Shown here: piece by piece, positions 24,563 to 33,676 of the stretch | Layout of the letters: each line of letters starts with the position of its first letter | Position numbering within the stretch: the first letter of the stretch is position 1 | Assembly (NCBI RefSeq): GCF_042675915.1 | Contig: NZ_JBHTKL010000005.1 | Coordinates: forward strand, 62,001 to 126,000 | DNA: 64,000 bases | Source: Thalassobacillus_A hwangdonensis | GTDB taxonomy: Bacteria > Bacillota > Bacilli > Bacillales > Halobacillaceae | Direction of reading: 5' to 3' | Program-made: the position numbers and the translations under genes | Notes under the pieces: generated by a model | The model's database searches: none | What the model was told of the DNA's origin: nothing | What the model saw: the letters and a program-made list of their open reading frames with translations, nothing else

Positions 24563-25711
24563 ATGGGGCATCTATTACGAATTCCTGGTCCTACACCAAT
24601 TCCACCGCAGGTTACACAGGCGATGGCACAACCGATGATCGGACACCGCAGCCAAGCGTGTAAAGATCTGATTAAAAAAATAACCCCTAAATTGAATCGA
24701 GTATTCGGCTCCGCTTCGGATGTGTTAGTGCTGACAGGTAGTGGGACATCTGCCCTCGAAGCCGCTGTTGTCAATATGACTGATCCGGGGGATGAAGTAC
24801 TTGTCGTTGTGACAGGAGCTTTCGGTGGGCGCTTTGCTTCAATAGCAGAAGCTTATGGTCTTCAGGTGCACTGTCATGACATCGAATGGGGGAAAGCCGC
24901 TGATCCTTCCCATGTGCAGGATCATCTAAAGCAGCATCCCGGAATCAAAACTGTGTTTTTAACGCATTGTGAGACATCCACTGGCGTCCTGAACCCTGTA
25001 AGCGAGATTGCGAAGACTATCCGTAAGGTCTCGGATGCACTGGTTGTTGTCGACGGCGTTTCATCTGTTGGCGGAGCTGAAATCAGTCTTGATAAGGATG
25101 GAATCGACTTGCTCGTGTCAGGTTCTCAAAAAGCGTTGATGCTTCCGCCTGGATTGGCGTTCGTTGCGGTGAGTGAAAGAGCTCGGAAAGTGATTGAGCA
25201 TGTGCAACGCCCCCGTTTTTATTTGGATCTTCGTAAATACTGTGGAAATTGGAACGATGGGCAGACGCCTTTCACACCTGCATTATCTCTGTTGATGGGG
25301 CTGGATGAAGTACTGGATATGCAACTGGAAGAGGGTATTGATGCCATTTTTCAACGACACCTGATCATGCGTGATATGACACGTGCTGCAATGAAAGCAC
25401 TGGAAATTCCTTTGCTTACAAACGAAGTGGATGCGTCCACTACCGTAACATCGGTGAAGCCGACCGCGTTTGATGCAGAAGCATTCAGAAAAACCGTCCA
25501 CGAATCATTCGGGTTGCTCCTTGCAGGAGGGCAGCAGCATTTGAAAGGGGAGATTTTCCGGATTGGTCATATGGGCTATTGCACGCCGGAGGATATTCTG
25601 GAAACGATCAAACGGATGGAGGCGGGACTAAAGAAGATGGGCGTCCCATTTGAATCAGGTGCAGGTTTGGAAGCTGCAGAACGAAAATGGAAGGAAGCGA
25701 TGCATGCATGA
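24563..25711 (+). CDS. Class V aminotransferase (alanine/serine-glyoxylate type), possibly serving serine synthesis
   Basis: PLP enzyme of the AGAT/SPT branch of class V. ATG at 24563 (AAGGAG eight bases before) gives 382 residues starting MGHLLRIPGPTPIPPQV, with MIGHRSQACKDLI, the PLP lysine in SGSQKALMLPPGLAF and a C-terminal RIGHMGYCTPEDI. Its stop overlaps the serA start by 4 bp (ATGA), so the two enzymes are made together. That context suggests it transaminates 3-phosphohydroxypyruvate (the SerC step) or serine/glyoxylate; the exact reaction is inferred. No serC is seen in the window. Confidence 0.85.
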   Translation: MGHLLRIPGPTPIPPQVTQAMAQPMIGHRSQACKDLIKKITPKLNRVFGSASDVLVLTGSGTSALEAAVVNMTDPGDEVLVVVTGAFGGRFASIAEAYGLQVHCHDIEWGKAADPSHVQDHLKQHPGIKTVFLTHCETSTGVLNPVSEIAKTIRKVSDALVVVDGVSSVGGAEISLDKDGIDLLVSGSQKALMLPPGLAFVAVSERARKVIEHVQRPRFYLDLRKYCGNWNDGQTPFTPALSLLMGLDEVLDMQLEEGIDAIFQRHLIMRDMTRAAMKALEIPLLTNEVDASTTVTSVKPTAFDAEAFRKTVHESFGLLLAGGQQHLKGEIFRIGHMGYCTPEDILETIKRMEAGLKKMGVPFESGAGLEAAERKWKEAMHA

Positions 25712-27294
25712 CTTTTCGAATTTTGATCTGTGACCCTCTAAGTGAAGATGGGGTGAAGCCGCTTTATGAAGCGGAAGATGTAGAGATCATTGATACGCCT
25801 GGAATGGAGTTCGATGTCCTTAAGCAGAAGCTCGCCAACGCCGACGCTGCTATTGTGCGAAGTCAGACGACGATGACGAGAGAATTGATCGAAGCTGCAC
25901 CTAACCTGAAGGTCATCGGTCGTGCCGGGGTTGGGGTGGATAACATCGACCTTGATGCAGCGACAGAAAACGGGGTCATCGTCGTGAATGCACCTGATGG
26001 AAATACGATGTCGACGGCAGAACATACGATGGCGATGCTGATGGCGCTTGCCAGAAACATCCCTCAGGCATATAACCTGCTTCGTAATGGGCGCTGGGAA
26101 CGGAAAGCGATGGTCGGCGTGGAATTGAAGGATAAGACGCTTGGCATCATCGGCCTTGGCAGGATTGGTAAAGAAGTAGCTCGTCGAGCCAAAGGGCAGC
26201 GGATGGATGTCATCGCTTACGACCCTTTTCTAACAAAAGAAAAAGCCGAGAAGATCGGAATTGAATATGGCGGAGTGGAAGATGTCCTAAAAGCTGCTGA
26301 TTTCCTTACGGTACATACGCCACTCATGAAAGAAACGCATCACTTGATCGACCGGGAGGCGCTGAAGCTGATGAAGCCGTCAGCAAGGGTACTGAATTGC
26401 GCTCGTGGGGGAATCATTGATGAGGAAGCTCTTTATGAAGCGCTGAAGGAAAAGCGGATTGCTGGAGCTGCACTGGATGTATTTGAAAACGAACCAGCGG
26501 TCGGCCATAAGCTGCTTGAGCTTGACGAGGTGATTGCGACACCGCACTTAGGGGCGAGTACGGTGGAGGCGCAAGAAAACGTAGCTGTCGATGTAAGTGA
26601 GGATATCCTTCATATTCTTAGAGGAGGGACTGCGAAGCATCCGGTGAATGTACGGGCGGTTTCTCCGGAAGTAATGGAACAACTGGAGCCCTATTTCGAG
26701 TTGGCAGAAAAACTCGGTCCATTTTTATCGAATCTGACAAAGGGCGTACTTGAAAAAATCACCATCCATTATGCAGGTGAACTCGTACAGCGGGACACCT
26801 TACCTCTTACACGCTGTACAGTAAAAGGAATCCTGAAGCTACATCTCGGATCGCGAATCAACGATGTCAATGCCTTCATGGCAGCCAAAGATAAAGGGAT
26901 CGTCGTTGATGAAAATAAATCGACGGTTTCAAGAGGGTTTACGAACCTTATCACTGTGGAAATCAAGACGAATGAGGAGACGCGTACGGTTGCTGGTACG
27001 CTTCTGAACGGACTTGGACCTAGAATCGTCAAACTTGATCAATATTCGGTCGATGTGCAGCCTACTGGTCATTTGGTCGTCATCCGTCACCATGATAAGC
27101 CTGGAGCGATCGGTAAGGTCGGCAATTTGTTCGCGGAGGCCGGCGTCAACATTGCTACGATGCAGGTCGGGCGCAAAGGAGAAGGCGGGCACGCGGTGAT
27201 GGTGCTTTCCGTTGATCGGCCGCTTGAAGATGCGTGTCTTGAAAAGCTGAGAGGAATGGAAGAAATCCGCCAGGCCCACCGTTTGGAATTATAA
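25708..27294 (+). CDS. serA: D-3-phosphoglycerate dehydrogenase SerA
   Basis: Oxidises 3-phosphoglycerate to 3-phosphohydroxypyruvate, the first step of serine synthesis. ATG at 25708 gives 528 residues beginning MTFRILICDPLSEDGVKPLY. Domains: substrate domain, NAD-binding Rossmann fold with GIIGLGRIGKEVARRAKG, catalytic region ALDVFENEPA and ATPHLGAST, an intervening ASB domain, and a C-terminal ACT domain (HHDKPGAIGKVGNLFAEAGV) for serine feedback. Long form as in B. subtilis. It is translationally coupled to the aminotransferase and ends at a bidirectional terminator. Confidence 0.96.
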   Translation: MTFRILICDPLSEDGVKPLYEAEDVEIIDTPGMEFDVLKQKLANADAAIVRSQTTMTRELIEAAPNLKVIGRAGVGVDNIDLDAATENGVIVVNAPDGNTMSTAEHTMAMLMALARNIPQAYNLLRNGRWERKAMVGVELKDKTLGIIGLGRIGKEVARRAKGQRMDVIAYDPFLTKEKAEKIGIEYGGVEDVLKAADFLTVHTPLMKETHHLIDREALKLMKPSARVLNCARGGIIDEEALYEALKEKRIAGAALDVFENEPAVGHKLLELDEVIATPHLGASTVEAQENVAVDVSEDILHILRGGTAKHPVNVRAVSPEVMEQLEPYFELAEKLGPFLSNLTKGVLEKITIHYAGELVQRDTLPLTRCTVKGILKLHLGSRINDVNAFMAAKDKGIVVDENKSTVSRGFTNLITVEIKTNEETRTVAGTLLNGLGPRIVKLDQYSVDVQPTGHLVVIRHHDKPGAIGKVGNLFAEAGVNIATMQVGRKGEGGHAVMVLSVDRPLEDACLEKLRGMEEIRQAHRLEL

Positions 27295-27330
27295 AAAGGT
27301 CTGTCCCCATCGGTGTGGGGGCAGACCTTT
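27294..27330. terminator. Bidirectional terminator between serA and hisJ
   Basis: AAAAGGTCTGTCCCCA (27294-27309) pairs with TGGGGGCAGACCTTTT (27315-27330) with one G-U pair. It serves the two convergent genes. Confidence 0.93.
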
Positions 27331-27334
27331 TCCA

Positions 27335-28150
27335 TCATCCTAAAGGGTGAGTGCGGGATTTCCTTTTTGTAAAGGTGTGCAGTTCCTGGTAGCCTGCTTC
27401 CTTAGCGAGCGTGATCGCCTCATCATACGCATAGCCTACGTGGCCCGGCTTATGTGCGTCGGAACAGGTGACGATGCCGACGCCTGCTTGGTAGCATTTT
27501 TTCAAAAGGACGGGATCGGGGTACATCTTTCCGACAGGTTTTCTTAACCCCGCTGTACTGATTTCGATGCAGGTGCCTGATTTTGCGAGAGCTTTCACCG
27601 CTCGATCATATTGCTCATGAAGGAATTCCTCGCTGTCCGGCCAATAGGAGAAGATCTTGATCAGGTCGATATGTCCGACGAAATCGAAAAGCTGCGACTC
27701 TGCCAATGTGACGATCTGATCGAAATAATTGCGATACGCTTCGTTGATGTCTCTTTTTTCATATTCATGGCGGTACGTGGCAAGGTCGATGCCCCAATCA
27801 CCGATCCAATGGACGGAGCCGATGACATAGTCGAACGGATGGGCATCGATGAATTGCTTCATCTCTGCTTCCTTTCCGGGAGTATAGTCCATCTCGATTC
27901 CCATTTTTACAGGTAGTCCTTCCGCTTCGGCCTGATCGAATAATGCCTGATAATCACTGAATTCGATCCCACGCCGGTTGTCGATCCATGGATTGGAAAG
28001 GATCGGTTTTGTCTCATTGAAAAAATAAGCGTGCTCCGAGATGCCGAGTTCCTCAATACCCTTCTGGCGTGCTTCAGCGATATACTGCTTCAGATAATCC
28101 GTGGAAAAGTCTCCGGTTTCATGCATATGGACGTGGTAATCAGTCAGCAT
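27335..28150 (-). CDS. hisJ: Histidinol-phosphatase HisJ (PHP family)
   Basis: Metal-dependent PHP-fold phosphatase for L-histidinol phosphate in histidine synthesis. ATG at 28150 has GAGGAGG upstream and gives 271 residues starting MLTDYHVHMHETGDFSTDYL. Metal-ligand motifs DYHVHMH, GISEHAYFF, GSVHWIGDWG, FVGHIDLIK and CSDAHKPGHVGYAYDEA are all present. It is not in a his operon here. Related PHP phosphatases exist, but the length and motif order fit HisJ. Confidence 0.88.
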   Translation of the reverse strand: MLTDYHVHMHETGDFSTDYLKQYIAEARQKGIEELGISEHAYFFNETKPILSNPWIDNRRGIEFSDYQALFDQAEAEGLPVKMGIEMDYTPGKEAEMKQFIDAHPFDYVIGSVHWIGDWGIDLATYRHEYEKRDINEAYRNYFDQIVTLAESQLFDFVGHIDLIKIFSYWPDSEEFLHEQYDRAVKALAKSGTCIEISTAGLRKPVGKMYPDPVLLKKCYQAGVGIVTCSDAHKPGHVGYAYDEAITLAKEAGYQELHTFTKRKSRTHPLG

Positions 28151-28323
28151 GCTGCCCCTCCTCAATGGTTGTTTGCTCCATCATACCAAAGCTCCTGAAT
28201 ATCTGTCATCGCTACCAGGACTTGTAAATGTAGGATTGGAACAATTATTTATGGTATGACGCATAAACATGTTAAAATAAAAGGGTTACCATTGAGATAT
28301 GTATGAATGAGGTGCGGTTTTTA

Positions 28324-29274
28324 ATGAAAGATTCGCGGCAGATCACCCAAGGTGCGTTAATGATCGGAATTTACTTGATTGTATTATTGATGAACATTTT
28401 CATTCCCTATATAGGGATTGTGTTATTTTTCGCATTACCATTACCATTTATTGTATACAGCTACCGTCACGGCTTGAAACCTGGGCTGATCATGCTGGTG
28501 GCTGCGACAATTCTCGGCTCGCTGTTCGGGACGGTATTCTCGCTCCCATTGACCCTGATGGTCGGCATCGGCGGTCTGTGTATCGGTACGGCGTTACATC
28601 GCAAGCGCTCACCCTATGAAACGTGGGCAATCGGCTCAGTCGGTTTCATTATTGGGCTTGTGCTTGTATTCTTGTTGACGCAAGTACTGTTCGGTGTCAA
28701 TTGGATTGAAGAAGTGAAGACGATGATGGATGAATCGTTTATGATCACGGAGAACATCATGCAGCAGATGCCTGGAGACACGGAAGAAGTCGGTCAGCAG
28801 ATCGATGCCATGAAAGAACAGATAAATCGTTTTCCTATTTATCTTCCTAGTATCTTTGCACTGATGGGAATTTTCTTTGCACTTATCAGTCAGTGGGTCG
28901 GATACAAAGCGATCAACCGGCTGGAAAACAAGCGGCTCGGTTTTACGAAGTTTCGTAACTTCCAACTGCCTGTATCACTGTTGTGGTACTATTTCATCGC
29001 CATGCTTCTGGAAATGGCGACCAATAATCAACAGGATGGCACATTGTATCTTGCTGCCACCAATGTTTTCACACTGACAGGCGTATTGATTGCGCTGCAG
29101 GGCATCGCATTTCTTTTTTATTATGTTCATGCGAAAGGAAAGTCGAAGGCACTGCCTATCACAGCGATCGTCCTCACTGTTTTAATTCCAGACCTGGGTC
29201 TTTATCTTGTAAGGATCTTAGGTATAATTGATATAGGATTCTCGTTACGTAACCGTCTCAAAGAAACGAAATAA
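28324..29274 (+). CDS. yybS: DUF2232 membrane protein YybS
   Basis: 316-residue polytopic membrane protein (about eight helices) of the DUF2232 family, function unknown, conserved upstream of gdpP and rplI. An ATG at 28303 also opens the frame, but GAGGTG lies nine bases before the ATG at 28324. N-terminus MKDSRQITQGALMIGIYLI; a hydrophilic, acidic insert near residues 130-160 (MDESFMITENIMQQMPGDTE) probably lies outside the membrane. 33 bp before gdpP, in the same operon. Confidence 0.85.
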   Translation: MKDSRQITQGALMIGIYLIVLLMNIFIPYIGIVLFFALPLPFIVYSYRHGLKPGLIMLVAATILGSLFGTVFSLPLTLMVGIGGLCIGTALHRKRSPYETWAIGSVGFIIGLVLVFLLTQVLFGVNWIEEVKTMMDESFMITENIMQQMPGDTEEVGQQIDAMKEQINRFPIYLPSIFALMGIFFALISQWVGYKAINRLENKRLGFTKFRNFQLPVSLLWYYFIAMLLEMATNNQQDGTLYLAATNVFTLTGVLIALQGIAFLFYYVHAKGKSKALPITAIVLTVLIPDLGLYLVRILGIIDIGFSLRNRLKETK

Positions 29275-29307
29275 CCTTTCGGATCATGAAAGTGGGAGCT
29301 GAAGTTC

Positions 29308-31281
29308 ATGGCCAATCATGTCCACAAGCCAAAAATAAGCAGTCACTTCTGGATCATTTATGCGATATCGATCGTTCTGTTAGTGTTCATCTGGTATTAC
29401 CAGTGGATGCTCGGTTTGACGATGACGCTGCTTCTTGCTGCGTCAATCTACTACACGATCCGAACCGAAAGACACTTGATCAATGAGACGGAAGAATACA
29501 TCTCGACCTTATCGTATCGCGTCAAAAAGGTCGGGGAGGAAGCACTCCTCGAGATGCCGATCGGGATTGTACTGTTCAATGACAACTATAAGATTGAATG
29601 GACGAACCCGTTTATGAACGATTTCTCCGAGGACGATACACTTGTTGGAGAATCGCTGAACGAGCTTTCTGAAGAGCTTATCAAGCATATTAAAGAAGAG
29701 AAAAAAGAAGCATGGATCCAGATTGGAGACTATGAATTCCAGACACTGATCAAGCGTGACGAGCGGTTGTTATACTTGTTCGACCGTACGAAACAGACGG
29801 AAATCCAAAGCCTCTATCATAACGAACAGACCGTGCTGACCATCATCTTTTTAGATAACTATGAGGAAATCACCCAAGGAATGGATGATACGGCAAAAAG
29901 CCATATCAACTCCCAGGTGACGTCGATTCTGAACAAGTGGTCCCAGGAATACGGGATCTATTTGAAGCGGACGTCGCAGGAACGGTTCCTTGCAGTCATG
30001 AATAAAGAAATTCTATACCAGCTTGAAAAATCGAAATTCGAGATTCTCGATGATGTCCGTGAATTGATTACCGATCAGAACGTACCATTGACACTAAGCT
30101 TTGGAATAGGTGTGGGACCGGTCAGTCTTCCGGAACTCGGAGAGCTTGCCCAGTCGAGCCTCGACCTTGCATTGGGCCGTGGCGGGGACCAGGTCGCCAT
30201 CAAGGATGATACGGGAAAAGTCCGCTTCTATGGCGGAAAGACCAACCCAATGGAAAAACGTACGAGGGTACGTGCCCGTGTCATTTCCCATGCGATGAAG
30301 GAACTTGTCCAGGATAGTGAAAAAGTGTTGATCATGGGGCACAAATCACCGGACATGGATGCAATCGGAGCATCGATCGGGATATTGAAAATTGCCCAGG
30401 CGAATAACAAGGACGGCTTTATCGTGCTCGACCCGGATGATATTGATATCGGGGTAGCGAACATGATGGAAGAAGTTCAGAATGATGAAGACTTATGGTC
30501 GCATTTCATCACCCCTGAGGATGCGATGGAGCTCGTCAGCAATGAGACCTTGCTTGTCGTCGTTGATACGCACAAGCCATCGCTTGTAATGGAAGAGAAG
30601 CTGCTCAGCAAGACCGAGCACGTGGTCGTCATCGACCATCACCGGAGAGCGGAGGAGTTCATCTCAGACCCTACACTTGTCTACATGGAGCCGTATGCGT
30701 CGTCGACAGCGGAACTCGTTACCGAATTGCTTGAGTATCAGCCGAAGAAATTGAAGCTGACGATGCTTGAAGCGACTTCCCTGTTAGCAGGAATTATCGT
30801 TGATACGAAAAGCTTCACACTCCGAACAGGTTCACGTACCTTTGACGCTGCTTCTTATCTAAGATCCAAAGGAGCAGATACCGTACTCGTGCAAAAGTTC
30901 ATGAAGGAAGATTTGAATCTGTATGTGAAACGGAGCCGCTTGATTGAACGTTCGTCGATCTACCGCGATGGCATTGCTATTTCCACTGGAAATAAAGGGG
31001 AAACCTATGGACCTGTTCTGATCGCTCAGGCAGCAGATACGCTGCTTACGATGAGCGGCGTTATCGCATCGTTCGTCATTTCCGAACGCAAAGACGGGAG
31101 AATCGGCATCAGTGCCCGCTCACTTGGGGATGTGAATGTCCAGGTGATCATGGAAAAAATGAACGGCGGCGGCCATTTGACGAATGCTGCCACACAATTG
31201 GAAGACACAACCATTGAAGATGCAAAAGCATTGTTGCAAGATATACTTGATGAATACTTTGAAGGGGGCTCATCAGAATGA
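29308..31281 (+). CDS. gdpP: Cyclic-di-AMP phosphodiesterase GdpP (YybT)
   Basis: Membrane-bound enzyme that hydrolyses c-di-AMP, a messenger controlling potassium and osmolyte uptake and cell-wall homeostasis. 657 residues: two membrane helices (about 15-55), a PAS-like domain (about 85-150), a degenerate GGDEF domain ending in ALGRGGDQVAIK, then a DHH domain with MGHKSPDMDAIGASIG, VVDTHKP and VIDHHRRAEEF and a DHHA1 domain with GGGHLTNAATQL. Stop overlaps the rplI start by 4 bp. The domain order is exactly that of B. subtilis GdpP. Confidence 0.96.
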   Translation: MANHVHKPKISSHFWIIYAISIVLLVFIWYYQWMLGLTMTLLLAASIYYTIRTERHLINETEEYISTLSYRVKKVGEEALLEMPIGIVLFNDNYKIEWTNPFMNDFSEDDTLVGESLNELSEELIKHIKEEKKEAWIQIGDYEFQTLIKRDERLLYLFDRTKQTEIQSLYHNEQTVLTIIFLDNYEEITQGMDDTAKSHINSQVTSILNKWSQEYGIYLKRTSQERFLAVMNKEILYQLEKSKFEILDDVRELITDQNVPLTLSFGIGVGPVSLPELGELAQSSLDLALGRGGDQVAIKDDTGKVRFYGGKTNPMEKRTRVRARVISHAMKELVQDSEKVLIMGHKSPDMDAIGASIGILKIAQANNKDGFIVLDPDDIDIGVANMMEEVQNDEDLWSHFITPEDAMELVSNETLLVVVDTHKPSLVMEEKLLSKTEHVVVIDHHRRAEEFISDPTLVYMEPYASSTAELVTELLEYQPKKLKLTMLEATSLLAGIIVDTKSFTLRTGSRTFDAASYLRSKGADTVLVQKFMKEDLNLYVKRSRLIERSSIYRDGIAISTGNKGETYGPVLIAQAADTLLTMSGVIASFVISERKDGRIGISARSLGDVNVQVIMEKMNGGGHLTNAATQLEDTTIEDAKALLQDILDEYFEGGSSE

Positions 31282-31724
31282 AAGTGATTTTCACGAAAGA
31301 TGTAAAAGGCAAAGGCAAAAAAGGCGAAGTGAAGAACGTATCCGATGGATATGCACGTAACTTCCTTTTGAAAAATAATTACGCAGTTGAAGCGACCAAT
31401 GCAAACATGCAGGCCCTGAAAGCGAAGCAGAATAAAGCAAAACAAGAGGAACAGGAAGAGCTTGATGAAGCGAAGCAGCTGAAGGAAACAATCGAGAAGC
31501 TGGAAGTGAAGCTTTCAGCAAAGTCAGGCGATGGTGGTCGCTTATTCGGCTCAATTACGAGCAAGCAGATTGCAGATGAACTGAAGAAGTCCCATAACAT
31601 TAAAGTGGACAAGCGTAAGATTGAATTGAATGAACCGATCCGCACGCTTGGCTATTCCAACGTCCCTGTCAAGCTTCACCCGGAAGTCACAGGTACGATC
31701 AAAGTGCATGTGGCAGAGCAATAA
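31278..31724 (+). CDS. rplI: Ribosomal protein bL9
   Basis: 148-residue two-domain protein of the 50S subunit. N-domain MKVIFTKDVKGKGKKGEVKNVSDGYARNFL matches the family (quoted in part: KGKGKKGEVKNVSDGYARN), joined by a long charged helix (about 45-75) to a C-domain containing GRLFGSITSKQIA. Translationally coupled to gdpP (ATGA overlap). dnaB follows 36 bp downstream. Confidence 0.96.
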   Translation: MKVIFTKDVKGKGKKGEVKNVSDGYARNFLLKNNYAVEATNANMQALKAKQNKAKQEEQEELDEAKQLKETIEKLEVKLSAKSGDGGRLFGSITSKQIADELKKSHNIKVDKRKIELNEPIRTLGYSNVPVKLHPEVTGTIKVHVAEQ

Positions 31725-31760
31725 TGCCATCCTTGTCCCGTACAAGAGGAGGAACCGCAC

Positions 31761-33119
31761 GTGAGTGAATTTTATAATGATCGCACCCCGCCTCATAATA
31801 TCGAAGCAGAGCAGGCGGTACTCGGTGCGGTTTTTTTAGAGCCTGAAGCAATGTCGACTGCGTCAGAAAAGCTGTTACCAGACGATTTCTACCGCGCTGG
31901 TCACCAGCGGGTCTTTGAAGTGATGCTCACTTTGTCTGATCGAGGAGAACCAATTGACCTCGTCACCGTTACAACTGCATTGGCAAATGCCAAAGTATTG
32001 GACGAAGTTGGGGGAGTCTCGTATTTAAGTGATCTCGCAAACTCTGTACCTACCGCAGCGAACGTCGAGTACTATGCTAAGATCGTAGAAGAAAAATCAC
32101 TACTACGTCGTCTGATCCGTACAGCAACCGGCATCGTGACAAACAGTTTTTCTGAAGAGGAAAATGTTGACGGAGTACTCAATGATGCAGAGAAGAGCAT
32201 CCTCGATGTATCCCAACGGAAAAACTCCGGCGCTTTCAAGAACATTAAAGATGTCCTGATTGATGTCTATGACAACATCGAACAGTTGCATAACACGAAT
32301 GAAAGTGTGACTGGAATTCCGACTGGTTATCGTGACCTTGACCGGATTACCTCCGGTTTCCAGCGTAATGACTTGATCATCATCGCTGCCCGTCCGTCGA
32401 TGGGTAAAACTGCATTCGCTTTGAACATCGCTCAGAATGTCGCAATCAATACAGATGAAAATGTCGCGATCTTCAGTCTCGAGATGGGAGCTGATCAGCT
32501 CGTTTCCCGTATGCTTTGTGCTGAAGGGAATATCGATGCACAGAAGCTGCGTACAGGAAGTCTTGAATCAGAAGACTGGAGCAAGCTGACGATGGCAATG
32601 GGAAGTCTTTCGAACGCCGGTGTCTATATCGATGACACCCCAGGGATCCGGGTCAGTGAAATTCGTTCCAAGTGCCGTCGTCTCAAGCAGGAGCACGGAC
32701 TTGGCATGATTCTGATCGACTACTTGCAGTTGATCCAGGGTAGTGTCAACTCGAAGGAAAACCGTCAGCAGGAAGTTTCCGAGATTTCACGTTCCCTGAA
32801 AGGATTGGCACGTGAACTGAACGTTCCACTGATTGCATTGTCCCAGCTGTCTCGTGGAGTAGAATCCAGACAGGACAAGCGTCCGATGATGTCCGACCTT
32901 CGTGAATCCGGAAGTATCGAGCAGGATGCCGATATCGTAGGATTCCTTTACCGTGAAGATTACTACGAGAAAGAATCCGAGAATAATAATATCGAAATCA
33001 TCCTGGCCAAGCAGCGTAACGGCCCGGTCGGTACCGTCGAGCTTGCTTTCGTCAAGCAGTACAACAAGTTCGTCGATTTGGATCATCGCTATTCTGATAG
33101 TGATGTTCCTCCGGCTTAG
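31761..33119 (+). CDS. dnaB: Replicative DNA helicase DnaB (B. subtilis DnaC)
   Basis: Hexameric 5'-3' helicase of the replication fork. 452 residues; GTG start at 31761 with AGAGGAGGAA upstream and N-terminus MSEFYNDRTPPHNIEAEQAV. N-terminal primase-interaction domain (about 10-150), then the RecA-like core with Walker A ARPSMGKTAFALN, Walker B LGMILIDYLQLI and the arginine-finger region LSQLSRGVESRQDKRPMMSDL. No intein. Followed by the 20/21-bp array at 33158 and a terminator. Confidence 0.97.
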   Translation: MSEFYNDRTPPHNIEAEQAVLGAVFLEPEAMSTASEKLLPDDFYRAGHQRVFEVMLTLSDRGEPIDLVTVTTALANAKVLDEVGGVSYLSDLANSVPTAANVEYYAKIVEEKSLLRRLIRTATGIVTNSFSEEENVDGVLNDAEKSILDVSQRKNSGAFKNIKDVLIDVYDNIEQLHNTNESVTGIPTGYRDLDRITSGFQRNDLIIIAARPSMGKTAFALNIAQNVAINTDENVAIFSLEMGADQLVSRMLCAEGNIDAQKLRTGSLESEDWSKLTMAMGSLSNAGVYIDDTPGIRVSEIRSKCRRLKQEHGLGMILIDYLQLIQGSVNSKENRQQEVSEISRSLKGLARELNVPLIALSQLSRGVESRQDKRPMMSDLRESGSIEQDADIVGFLYREDYYEKESENNNIEIILAKQRNGPVGTVELAFVKQYNKFVDLDHRYSDSDVPPA

Positions 33120-33157
33120 GATGATAGAGTATGCGCTGAACCGGCCAGATCGGTTGA

Positions 33158-33250
33158 TCGCTCATAAATTCTGGATTTTCGCTCATAAACTTGCGGAAGT
33201 CGCCCATAAATCCTGGATTTCGCTCACAAATCAAAAATTTCGCCCACAAG
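33158..33250. repeat. 20/21-bp phased repeat array A (core TCGCTCATAAA)
   Basis: Five cores begin at 33158, 33179, 33200, 33220 and 33240 (steps 21, 21, 20, 20): TCGCTCATAAA, TCGCTCATAAA, TCGCCCATAAA, TCGCTCACAAA, TCGCCCACAAG. The ~10-base spacers vary, although GGATT recurs before three of the cores. The array lies 39 bases after the dnaB stop and before the terminator at 33259, so it is probably transcribed as the dnaB 3' untranslated region. Confidence 0.9.
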
Positions 33251-33258
33251 CCAAACGG

Positions 33259-33292
33259 AAAGCTCCACTCTCAACAAAAGAGTGGAGCTTTT
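33259..33292 (+). terminator. Terminator after dnaB and array A
   Basis: AAAGCTCCACTCT (33259-33271) pairs with AGAGTGGAGCTTT (33279-33291), loop CAACAAA, followed by T. Confidence 0.88.
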
Positions 33293-33331
33293 ATACTATT
33301 CAAAGGTCAAATTTACCATCAGGAGGAGTAT

Positions 33332-33649
33332 ATGAAACCATTCACTTCAAAAGTCATTTCTATCATCCAATCGATTCCGGAAGGTTATGTAATGACCTAT
33401 GGACAAATCGCAAAAGAAGCAGGCAGCCCTCGCGCTGCAAGACAAGTGGTGCGCATCCTGCACTCGATGAGCAGGAAACATGCACTTCCATGGCACCGAG
33501 TCATCAACAGCAAAGGGGAAATTGCAATCAAGGACGAAGCCTTGAATTATGATCAGATGATGATGCTTGAAGAGGAAGGGGTCAAATTTCTTTCCGAAAA
33601 AAAGGTGGATTTGGAAACCTGTCTATATGAACCAAATAAAAAAGCCTAA
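33332..33649 (+). CDS. Alkyltransferase-like protein (Atl), MGMT fold without the catalytic cysteine
   Basis: 105-residue DNA-binding protein of the MGMT C-terminal fold. The normal active-site PCHRV is PWHRV here (ALPWHRVINSKGEI), so it cannot accept alkyl groups and should instead flag O6-alkylguanine for nucleotide excision repair, as known for Atl proteins. Other motifs: IPEGYVMTYGQIAKEAGSPR with the DNA-contact helix, and VVRILHSMSRKH. ATG at 33332 with AGGAGGA upstream; the frame is open further upstream through array A, but those residues have no family match. 13 bp or so after the dnaB terminator hairpin's downstream region. Confidence 0.9.
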   Translation: MKPFTSKVISIIQSIPEGYVMTYGQIAKEAGSPRAARQVVRILHSMSRKHALPWHRVINSKGEIAIKDEALNYDQMMMLEEEGVKFLSEKKVDLETCLYEPNKKA

Positions 33650-33676
33650 AGCTTAGGTGCCTTAGGCTGAGTCCGC

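Noticed and set aside
33158..33250. CRISPR array reading of the 20/21-bp repeats
   Set aside because: Conserved cores are only ~8-11 bp and the spacers ~10 bp; CRISPR repeats are 23 bp or longer with spacers of 25-45 bp. No cas genes are in the window.
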